Source of the DNA: Treponema sp.
GTDB lineage: Bacteria; Spirochaetota; Spirochaetia; Treponematales; Breznakiellaceae
DNA length: 11,992 nucleotides
Direction of reading: 5' to 3'
NCBI GenBank assembly: GCA_031258265.1
Contig: JAIRNB010000354.1
Span: 1 to 11,992 of the forward strand
Under the pieces are notes generated by a model. It made no database searches. It saw nothing but the letters and a program-made list of their open reading frames with translations, and was not told where the DNA came from. Below, piece by piece: positions 6,051 to 11,992 of this stretch; position 1 is the first letter of the stretch, and every line of letters starts with the position of its first letter. The position numbers and the translations under genes are program-made.

Positions 6051-8573
6051 ATAATCCGACAGCCGCCGGTATACCTGATTCACAATGTGTTTTTTTGTTA
6101 CATCCACATCTTCTCCCAACTCATCTATAAGGTTTTCAAGGCTGGAGAGGCTTTCATTCAGACCTGTATGGAAACCCCTGGAACATTTGAACCGGTAATT
6201 TCCCTCCCCGTCGCTAAAAAGACAGATAAATCCCAGGGATTTACCCGGAAAACCGGTTTTAACGGCGTTCCCCCGACGGTTTTTATCCTGTCCCTGTTTC
6301 CAGGGGGCGGGACTCAGCAGTTTAGGCAGTTCTTTCAGCAGGGCGTCCAGATTCTCCCGGGAATTAAAAGTCCCGTTCCGGGGCCAGCTCCGTTCCGGGG
6401 CCCCTTCCACATCCAGGGAAGGGACAAGGGAGAGGATAAGATCCAGTTTTTCTCCCGCCAAAAGGGTGTATTTTCCTTTTACCAGGATAGTTCCCTTTAG
6501 TCCCTTGTAATAATTGTCCTTTGGCAGATCTTTTTTGATGCGGGCCAGTTGTTCCCAGGGCAGCCTGACTTCTTTCCTGCCCTTAACCGTTTCAATCTCG
6601 AATATTTCACCGCCAATTTTGATGCTATGGGTAAAATCCCGGGGTTTTTTAAGTTTTTCCCCCTCACCCTTCTTTCTGCCCGCTCCCCCGCCGAAGTTTG
6701 CAAAAAGATCCGGACTCAGCCGTTCTAATATTTCTTTTGAAAGGGGAGAAACCGACATGGCGTAAATTCTGGTGGTCCGCACAATTTCCCCGGCGACGAT
6801 GTACTGGGGATCGGTTTTGAACATCACAGAGCCGGGATGAATACTGATCCGGTCCGCCGTTAAGCTGCGGTAGGTTTCCCTTCCTTCCCGGACGCATACA
6901 AACTGAATCATCCCCCGGGCCACGCAGCAAAGGTAATCATCCGCCTCTCCCCCGGAAAGAACGGGTATATTCAACGCGGAAACAATTTCCTCTAATTGGA
7001 GAACCACATTGGCAATTTCCCCCATGGCCCGTTCATCCAGGTAATTCTTTTCACAAAACCGGGCTTTATTAGGCGCGTCATTGTAACTTTTAAAAAGCTT
7101 CAAATAAGAAACAAAATCCCCCCGGTTATCCCTAAAACTGTGATGGGCCCGGCGGGCATCCATTTCTTCTCCCGGGGGCAGCAAATAGGGACTCTGGGTG
7201 GAAAGAAAAGCGGCGGCAATCAACGTTTCCCGCAAAACCTGGGGATAGCGCAGTATTGCTTCCACAATAATCCGCGATTGCCGGGGGGCCAGGGGGAATT
7301 CGGTCATCAATTTGCCGGTTTTTGAGAGACTCCGGTCCTCTTCCAAGGCTTCCAGCAGGTTAAGAGTCTCAATGGCGGCCACCAGGCCCTCCCTGCCGGG
7401 GGGGGAAATAAAGTCAAATTCCTCAAAATTGGAAAGCCCCAATTCGGCCATCCGGAGTACCACTTCGGATAAATCGGTACGGAATATCTCCTCGGTGGTA
7501 AAAAGGGGCCGGTTTTCAAAATCCTTGCGGCTGTAAAGCCGGTAGCAGGTCCCTTCCCTGGTGCGCCCCGCCCGGCCCTTCCTCTGATTTGCCGATGCCT
7601 TTGATATGGGTGCTTCCACCAGGCTGGATGTAAAGGTCCGGGGATTGTAATAGTTCAGCTTGGAAAGGCCCGAATCAATTACCCCGGTGATGCCGTCAAT
7701 CGTTACCGATGTTTCGGCGATATTGGTACTCACCACCACCTTGGTTTTACCCCTGGGGGCTTTTTCAAAAACCCGTTCCTGCTCCTCTTTGCCCAGCCTG
7801 CCGTAAAGGGGAAGCAGATGGAGATACTGTCCCGCGGGACCGGAGGCAAGACGGTTCATGCAGTCTTTGATTATTTTTTCTCCGGGAAGAAAAACCAGAA
7901 TATCGCCTTCCCGTTTATCTCCCACAAAACGCTGAACGATGGCGTCTATTTTATTAAGCAGGGCTTCCTGGCTCCCCCTTTGATCTTCCCCTATTAAGAG
8001 GGGATCGTAAATCAGAGTTACCGGATAAGTAACCGCGTCAATTTTTACCACCGGACATTCGCCGAAATATTCGGAAAAAACCTCCGCGTTGATGGTAGCG
8101 GACGAGACAATTACCCTAAAATCCCGCCGGGCCTCCAGAATTCGCTTCAAAAGTCCCAAAATAAAATCAATATTCAGGCTTCGTTCGTGGGCCTCATCCA
8201 CAACTAAAAGGCCGTATCTGGAAAGCCAGGGATCAAGTTTCATTTCCTGGAGCAAAATACCGTCGGTCATGATCTTGATCCGCGTTTCCTGGTTTGTTTT
8301 GTCCTCAAAACGCATCTTATAACCCACTAAACCGGGCATTGGCGTCCCCAGTTGGCGGGCAATGAATTCACTTACCGATAAGGCGGCGATACGCCGGGGC
8401 TGGGTTACGCCGATGACGCCGCTTTTTGAATACCCCGCTTCATGTAATATAACAGGGAGCTGGGTCGTTTTTCCCGAACCCGTGGGGCTTTCCACCACTA
8501 TGGCCTGGCTGGATTCCAAAGCTTTGAGTATCAAATCCCTGTGTTTATAAATTGGCAGTTCCGTAAATACCAT
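6042..8573 (-). CDS. hrpA: DEAH-box RNA helicase, HrpA-like
   Basis: An 843-residue ATP-dependent RNA helicase of superfamily 2, DEAH/RHA group. Motif I is SPTGSGKTTQ at 29-38, motif Ia TQPRR at 57-61, motif II DEAH at 126-129, motif III SAT at 158-160, motif V TNIAETSVTIDGI at 283-295 and motif VI QRKGRAGR at 330-337. A winged-helix/HA2 region (about 365-500) and an OB-like fold (about 560-620) follow. The RecA region is closer to HrpA and eukaryotic DHX proteins than to HrpB, but the protein lacks the long C-terminus of E. coli HrpA (about 1300 residues). Instead it has about 215 residues (630-843) that I do not recognise, beginning with a Lys/Gly-rich hinge. The start ATG at 8573 has GGGAGGGA (8585-8578) just upstream. 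The gene stands alone, and its stop overlaps the convergent operon by 9 bp. The substrate RNA is unknown. Confidence 0.92.
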   Translation of the reverse strand: MVFTELPIYKHRDLILKALESSQAIVVESPTGSGKTTQLPVILHEAGYSKSGVIGVTQPRRIAALSVSEFIARQLGTPMPGLVGYKMRFEDKTNQETRIKIMTDGILLQEMKLDPWLSRYGLLVVDEAHERSLNIDFILGLLKRILEARRDFRVIVSSATINAEVFSEYFGECPVVKIDAVTYPVTLIYDPLLIGEDQRGSQEALLNKIDAIVQRFVGDKREGDILVFLPGEKIIKDCMNRLASGPAGQYLHLLPLYGRLGKEEQERVFEKAPRGKTKVVVSTNIAETSVTIDGITGVIDSGLSKLNYYNPRTFTSSLVEAPISKASANQRKGRAGRTREGTCYRLYSRKDFENRPLFTTEEIFRTDLSEVVLRMAELGLSNFEEFDFISPPGREGLVAAIETLNLLEALEEDRSLSKTGKLMTEFPLAPRQSRIIVEAILRYPQVLRETLIAAAFLSTQSPYLLPPGEEMDARRAHHSFRDNRGDFVSYLKLFKSYNDAPNKARFCEKNYLDERAMGEIANVVLQLEEIVSALNIPVLSGGEADDYLCCVARGMIQFVCVREGRETYRSLTADRISIHPGSVMFKTDPQYIVAGEIVRTTRIYAMSVSPLSKEILERLSPDLFANFGGGAGRKKGEGEKLKKPRDFTHSIKIGGEIFEIETVKGRKEVRLPWEQLARIKKDLPKDNYYKGLKGTILVKGKYTLLAGEKLDLILSLVPSLDVEGAPERSWPRNGTFNSRENLDALLKELPKLLSPAPWKQGQDKNRRGNAVKTGFPGKSLGFICLFSDGEGNYRFKCSRGFHTGLNESLSSLENLIDELGEDVDVTKKHIVNQVYRRLSDYLG

Positions 8574-8577
8574 TTTG

Positions 8578-8585
8578 TCCCTCCC
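8578..8585 (-). promoter_or_regulatory. Ribosome binding site of the helicase gene
   Basis: GGGAGGGA ends 4 nt before the ATG at 8573; its GGAGG core is about 6 nt away. This is a strong site and fixes the start codon. Confidence 0.8.
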
Positions 8586-8680
8586 GTTCAGTTACCACAG
8601 TGTACTATTCAAAACAATTATCGTAAACCACAGGCCGCGTATCCACCGGCGGCTCCCCCGGAATCGAAATAGAGACCGGA

Positions 8681-8699
8681 TTTCCCGGAATTCGGGAAA
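8681..8699. promoter_or_regulatory. Inverted repeat between divergent genes (possible operator)
   Basis: TTTCCCG (8681-8687) and CGGGAAA (8693-8699) are perfect inverted repeats around GAATT. The flanking bases extend the symmetry loosely (GGA left, ATC right). The element sits between the helicase gene and ppdK, upstream of both, where a regulator could act. It has no U-run, so a terminator is less likely. Confidence 0.4.
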
Positions 8700-8754
8700 A
8701 TCGTAAAAAATATCGCGGAAATGATTGACATTTTTTTTTATTTCCACTTTCATT

Positions 8755-8782
8755 TTGATAAATATATGATTATTATTATAAA
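8755..8782 (+). promoter_or_regulatory. Putative ppdK promoter in an AT-rich block
   Basis: TTGATA (8755-8760) and TATAAA (8777-8782), each one base from consensus, are 16 nt apart. The surrounding 8725-8785 is very AT-rich with a T9 run, in contrast to the GC-rich genes. An upstream TTGACA at 8725-8730 has no well-spaced -10. Transcription would start near 8789, giving a leader of about 36 nt. Confidence 0.5.
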
Positions 8783-8786
8783 TGTT

Positions 8787-8827
8787 ACGCCATTGTATTA
8801 TTACGGCGTTGCGAGGAGGACTTGTTG
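8787..8827 (+). promoter_or_regulatory. ppdK leader with hairpin, strong Shine-Dalgarno and non-ATG start
   Basis: AGGAGG at 8814-8819 is followed by in-frame TTG (8822), TTG (8825) and GTG (8831) at spacings of 2, 5 and 11 nt. The TTG at 8825 fits best, with GTG at 8831 the alternative. ACGCC (8787-8791) can pair with GGCGT (8805-8809) just before the site, but the stem is short and a regulatory role is only a possibility. Confidence 0.55.
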
Positions 8828-11800
8828 AGAGTGTCGAAAGGCAGATTAAAAAGCGTTTATTTTTTTGGAAAGGGCAAAGCGGAAGGCGATGCTGGTATGA
8901 AAGAAATTCTTGGCGGTAAAGGCGCCAACCTTGCGGAAATGACCAGCCTGGGGATTCCGGTTCCCCCGGGATTTACCATTTCCACCGCTATTTGCGCCGC
9001 ATATTATGAAAACCAGAGGAATTTCCCCCCCGGATTCGAGGACGAGGTACTGTTAAACCTGACAAAACTTGAAAAAACCATGAAGAAAAAACTGGGGGAC
9101 CCCTCCGATCCCCTGCTGGTATCGGTCCGTTCCGGGGCCGCGGTTTCCATGCCCGGCATGATGGATACAATTTTGAATCTGGGAATGAACGATGAAGCCG
9201 TGCGGGGACTTACAAATAAAACCGGCAATCCCCGTTTTGCCTGGGATGCGTACCGCCGTTTTATCCAGATGTACGGCGACGTGGTACTCCAGGTCCCCCA
9301 CGAATTATTTGAGGAAGCCATAGCGGAACGGAAAAAAAAGCGGGGTTTGATTCTGGATACGGAATTAAGCGCCGGAGATCTGGAGGAACTGGTAAATTCT
9401 TACAAAGAAATTGTCCGCAGGGAAAAGGGATACGATTTTCCCCAGGCTCCCCTGGATCAGTTGTGGGGTTCTGTCCGCGCGGTTTTTGGTTCATGGATGA
9501 ACGAGCGGGCCATCCGTTACCGGGCTTTAAACGATATAAAAAGCTTAAAAGGGACCGCGGTTAATATCCAGTCCATGGTTTTTGGGAATTTTGGCGAAGA
9601 TTCCGGTACCGGTGTGTGTTTCAGCAGGGACCCCTCTACAGGAATCAATGAATTTTACGGCGAATATTTGATGAACGCCCAGGGAGAAGATGTGGTGGCC
9701 GGTATCCGTACCCCGGAGAAAATCAGCACCCTGGCCTCCCGGAACCCGAAAATATACCAGGAACTCGTAGATATTAAGAACCGGCTGGAAAACCATTTCC
9801 GGGATATGCAGGATATGGAATTTACCGTCCAGCAGGGGGTCCTGTATATTCTCCAGACCCGCAGCGGCAAGCGGACCGGGACCGCGGCGGTAAAATGCGC
9901 CATTGATATGGTAAATGAAAAACTTATTGACAAAAATACCGCTATTCTCCGGATTAGCTCCTCCCACCTGGATCAACTGCTCCACCCCATGATCGATCCC
10001 GAAGCCCTGGCGGATGCCTCACCCATAACCAGGGGGCTTAACGCCTCCCCCGGCGCCGCGGCGGGAAGAATTGTTTTTAACGCCCTTGACGCGGAAACCT
10101 GGCATAACCGGGGGGAAAAGGTCCTCCTGGTCCGTAAAGACACCAGCCCCGAGGATATTGGCGGCATGGCGGTCTCCCAAGGGGTTCTTACTTCCACCGG
10201 CGGTATGACCAGTCATGCCGCGGTCGTGGCCCGGGGCATGGGGATTCCCTGCGTCGCCGGGGCCAAGGGCATTTCCGTGGAAAGCGGCGCGGTAATTATT
10301 GGGAATAAAACCTTTAACGAAGGGGACTGGTTAAGTATTGACGGTTCCACCGGTGATGTATACGAAGGCAGGCTCCCCCTTTCCGCACCGGAAATTTCCG
10401 GCGAGATGAATACCTTCCTTGGCTGGTGCGATACGGTGCGGGAATCCTCCAGACGGGGAAATATCAGGGGTTTCCAGGTAAGAACCAACGCGGATCAGCC
10501 TGATGACGCAAAGCGGGCTTTCTCCTTTGGGGCCGACGGGGTTGGACTCTGCCGCACGGAACACATGTTTTTTGACAAGGAAAAGCTTATCCATTTTAGG
10601 GCCATGATTGTGGCCGATACGGAGGAAGAGCGGCGGCTTCAACTTGGCAAAATACTGCCCCTGCAGCGGAAGGATTTTTTTGGAATCTTTAGGGCCATGG
10701 AAGGCCGTCCGGTGACTATCCGTCTCCTGGATCCGCCGCTCCATGAATTTGTGCCCCATACCCGGGAAGAGGTGGATGAGCTGGCCGCCTATTTGGGGGT
10801 GGAAGCGGAAAAATTACAGCCCAAGATCGACAAACTCCATGAGGCAAATCCCATGCTGGGACACCGCGGCTGCCGCCTCGCCATTACCTATCCCGAAATT
10901 TACGATATGCAGGTGGAGGCCATCGCCCTGGCCGCCGCCGACTGTATTAAGCAGGATATTCCGGTGGAACCGGAGATCATGATCCCCATCGTGGTGACTG
11001 CCCGGGAATTAAAATTACTGCGGCCCAACGCGGAGGCGGTATTAAAACGGGTATTTGAAAGCGAAGGGCTTAATATGCCTCCGATTCATATCGGTACGAT
11101 GATCGAAGTGCCACGGGCGGCAATTCGTTCGGGCCATATTGCCCGGTATGCGGATTTCTTCAGTTTCGGCACCAACGATCTTACCCAGATGACATTCGCC
11201 TTTAGCCGGGACGATGTGGCCTCTTTCCTTCCCAGCTACCTCGAAAAAAATGTCCTGGATGTCGATCCCTTTAAGTCAATAGATGAGGAAGGAGTCGGTG
11301 ATTTACTGCGTTTTGCCATTAAGGAAGGCAGGGCGGTAAAACCGGCGCTTAAAATTGGGATCTGCGGGGAACATGGAGGAGACCCCCAGACCATAGATTT
11401 TTGCTATCGCATTGGTTTGAGTTATGTTTCGTGTTCACCATTCCGTGTGCCCCTGGCCCGTCTTGCCGGGGCGCAGGCGGTGATAAATAATTCCGCGGGT
11501 ATCGTGGAAAATAAAATTATTCCTAAAAGGGAGGCTAAATCCATGAGCGATTCAGCGAAAAAGCCGGCGGCTAAAAGACCGGCGGCTAAGAAACCGGCCG
11601 CGAAGAAACCCGCGGCTAAAAAGACAGTGGCGGCCAAAAAGCCCGGCAGACCCGCGGCGAAGAAGACCGTGGCAGCCAAGAAGCCCGCGGCAAAAAAAAC
11701 CGTGGCGGCTAAGAAACCGGCCGCAAAGAAACCCGCGGCTAAAAAGACAGTGGCGGCCAAGAAGCCCGGCAGACCCGCGGCGAAAAAGAGCGTTGCGGAA

Positions 11801-11992
11801 AAGAAGACCCCCGCCAAGAGGGGACGGCCCGCCGCCAAGAAACCTGTTGCCGAGAAGAAGACCCCCGGCAGGAGGGGACGGCCCGCCGGTTCCAAGAATG
11901 TGGCCGCCAAGAAACCCGTTGCCGAAAAAAAGACCCCCGGCAGGAGGGGACGGCCCGCCGGTTCTAAGAATGTGGCAAAACCCGTGGAAAAG
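8825..11992 (+). CDS. ppdK: Pyruvate, phosphate dikinase with in-frame AT-hook/histone-like C-terminal extension (3' end outside window)
   Basis: PPDK reversibly converts pyruvate, ATP and phosphate to phosphoenolpyruvate, AMP and pyrophosphate; many anaerobes use it in place of pyruvate kinase. Counting from TTG at 8825, the nucleotide-binding domain has GGKGANLAEM (30-39, Lys32) and VRSGA with Arg102. The swivelling domain has GGMTSHAAVVAR with phospho-carrier His464 and the adjacent Thr462. The PEP/pyruvate barrel has FFSFGTNDLTQM (from about 778) and the catalytic Cys847 in GICGEHGGDP. The enzyme normally ends near residue 885 (ARLAGAQA). I translated the frame codon by codon from 8822 to 11992 and found no stop. 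It runs through a 21-residue linker into a Lys/Ala/Pro repeat with GRP motifs. The enzyme part looks intact and active. Whether the fusion is real or reflects a lost stop is open. Confidence 0.93.
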   Translation, partial: MRVSKGRLKSVYFFGKGKAEGDAGMKEILGGKGANLAEMTSLGIPVPPGFTISTAICAAYYENQRNFPPGFEDEVLLNLTKLEKTMKKKLGDPSDPLLVSVRSGAAVSMPGMMDTILNLGMNDEAVRGLTNKTGNPRFAWDAYRRFIQMYGDVVLQVPHELFEEAIAERKKKRGLILDTELSAGDLEELVNSYKEIVRREKGYDFPQAPLDQLWGSVRAVFGSWMNERAIRYRALNDIKSLKGTAVNIQSMVFGNFGEDSGTGVCFSRDPSTGINEFYGEYLMNAQGEDVVAGIRTPEKISTLASRNPKIYQELVDIKNRLENHFRDMQDMEFTVQQGVLYILQTRSGKRTGTAAVKCAIDMVNEKLIDKNTAILRISSSHLDQLLHPMIDPEALADASPITRGLNASPGAAAGRIVFNALDAETWHNRGEKVLLVRKDTSPEDIGGMAVSQGVLTSTGGMTSHAAVVARGMGIPCVAGAKGISVESGAVIIGNKTFNEGDWLSIDGSTGDVYEGRLPLSAPEISGEMNTFLGWCDTVRESSRRGNIRGFQVRTNADQPDDAKRAFSFGADGVGLCRTEHMFFDKEKLIHFRAMIVADTEEERRLQLGKILPLQRKDFFGIFRAMEGRPVTIRLLDPPLHEFVPHTREEVDELAAYLGVEAEKLQPKIDKLHEANPMLGHRGCRLAITYPEIYDMQVEAIALAAADCIKQDIPVEPEIMIPIVVTARELKLLRPNAEAVLKRVFESEGLNMPPIHIGTMIEVPRAAIRSGHIARYADFFSFGTNDLTQMTFAFSRDDVASFLPSYLEKNVLDVDPFKSIDEEGVGDLLRFAIKEGRAVKPALKIGICGEHGGDPQTIDFCYRIGLSYVSCSPFRVPLARLAGAQAVINNSAGIVENKIIPKREAKSMSDSAKKPAAKRPAAKKPAAKKPAAKKTVAAKKPGRPAAKKTVAAKKPAAKKTVAAKKPAAKKPAAKKTVAAKKPGRPAAKKSVAEKKTPAKRGRPAAKKPVAEKKTPGRRGRPAGSKNVAAKKPVAEKKTPGRRGRPAGSKNVAKPVEK
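11481..11486 (+). other. Tandem stop codons in the +1 frame at the expected end of PPDK
   Basis: TGA TAA stand exactly where a typical PPDK would end, but one base out of the ppdK frame. A one-base difference just upstream would end the enzyme here and leave the downstream repeat protein as a separate gene about 56 bp away. This bears directly on whether the fusion is genuine. Confidence 0.75.
11526..11534 (+). promoter_or_regulatory. Internal ribosome binding site before the repeat protein
   Basis: AAAGGGAGG, a close match to the Shine-Dalgarno consensus, ends 8-9 nt before the ATG at 11543, which is in the ppdK frame. It could start translation of the Lys/Ala/Pro-rich part alone. Confidence 0.65.
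11543..11992 (+). CDS. Lys/Ala/Pro-rich AT-hook, histone H1-like protein (internal start within the ppdK frame; 3' end outside window)
   Basis: From the ATG at 11543 the visible part has 150 residues, made almost only of Lys, Ala, Pro, Val, Arg, Gly and Thr. Repeats are of the types AAKKP, AAKKTV, KKPGRPAAKK and EKKTPGRRGRPAGSKN. Five GRP cores with basic neighbours (two PGRP, three RGRP) resemble AT-hooks, which bind the minor groove of AT-rich DNA. The composition matches bacterial H1-like and AlgP-like proteins, so DNA or nucleic-acid binding and nucleoid compaction are the likely role. The Shine-Dalgarno sequence just upstream favours a protein of its own; the absence of a stop before it means it may also, or instead, be the C-terminus of PPDK. 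The alternating Lys and Ala codons and near-identical DNA repeats suggest growth by slippage or recombination. The stop codon lies beyond the window. Confidence 0.75.
   Translation, partial: MSDSAKKPAAKRPAAKKPAAKKPAAKKTVAAKKPGRPAAKKTVAAKKPAAKKTVAAKKPAAKKPAAKKTVAAKKPGRPAAKKSVAEKKTPAKRGRPAAKKPVAEKKTPGRRGRPAGSKNVAAKKPVAEKKTPGRRGRPAGSKNVAKPVEK
11581..11788 (+). repeat. Two 85-bp direct repeats in the AT-hook coding region
   Basis: Copies at 11581-11665 and 11704-11788 are 123 bp (41 codons) apart and differ at three positions by my alignment. All three are third-codon-position, silent changes in Lys codons. The coding repeat therefore conserves its protein sequence. Confidence 0.8.
11831..11974 (+). 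repeat. Two tandem 72-bp repeats in the AT-hook coding region
   Basis: Two directly adjacent 24-codon units (11831-11902 and 11903-11974) differ at four positions, all silent (CCT/CCC, GAG/GAA, AAG/AAA, TCC/TCT). Each encodes one RRGRPAGSKN AT-hook-like unit. A third unit may begin after 11974 but diverges at once. Confidence 0.8.

Noticed and set aside
8725..8730. Perfect TTGACA as the ppdK -35 element
   Set aside because: At 16-18 nt downstream the sequence is TTTCAT-like and not a convincing -10. The pair at 8755/8777 fits better.
11422..11910. Minus-strand open frame rich in Ala/Phe/Leu
   Set aside because: It is the mirror of the Lys/Ala codon repeats (antisense of AAG/GCC runs), not an independent membrane protein.
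11543..11992. Repeat region as a CRISPR array or non-coding satellite
   Set aside because: The units are contiguous, keep one reading frame and differ only at silent positions, so this is coding sequence.

Overview
The window looks like chromosomal DNA from a GC-rich spirochaete, most likely a Treponema-type anaerobe. This is an inference from the gene set and protein style: a PEGA/formylglycine-enzyme-like protein next to smpB, paired type I signal peptidases, an HrpA-type helicase and a pyrophosphate-linked pyruvate phosphate dikinase (PPDK). No database search was possible. I see no rRNA, tRNA, insertion sequence, CRISPR array or phage gene.

Layout: (1) 1-114, minus strand, the first 38 codons of a glutamate synthase large subunit (gltB), cut by the window edge. 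(2) 115-853, a 739-bp gene-free stretch packed with perfect or near-perfect inverted repeats. (3) 854-2721, minus strand, a two-gene unit in which a membrane-anchored PEGA plus degenerate formylglycine-enzyme protein overlaps smpB by ATGA. (4) About 2710-2780, a compact divergent promoter. A TTGACA/TATAAT promoter (minus) and a TTGTCA/TATTTT promoter (plus) share the same -35 base pairs, and both appear to give leaderless or nearly leaderless mRNAs. (5) 2780-6050, plus strand, a tight four-gene operon: two different signal peptidases I, the radical-SAM protein HemW and a 70-residue membrane protein. (6) 6042-8573, minus strand, a DEAH-box RNA helicase whose end overlaps the end of the operon by 9 bp. 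(7) 8574-8824, a divergent regulatory region. (8) 8825 to the right edge, plus strand, ppdK.

The most striking observation is at the right end. The ppdK frame has no stop codon after the normal end of the enzyme. It continues through a roughly 21-residue linker into a Lys/Ala/Pro-rich repeat with five AT-hook-like GRP motifs, resembling bacterial histone H1-like DNA-binding proteins. A good ribosome binding site and ATG at 11543 lie in the same frame, so the tail may also be made as a separate protein. Tandem stops in the +1 frame at 11481-11486 offer a competing explanation: a frameshift or a sequencing error that removed a normal ppdK stop.

Functionally, the window combines nitrogen assimilation (gltB), ribosome rescue (smpB), protein export (signal peptidases), heme handling (HemW), RNA remodelling (HrpA-like) and central carbon metabolism (PPDK). 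Within-operon coupling (ATGA, GTGA, short gaps) is clear, but there is no obvious single pathway across the whole window.
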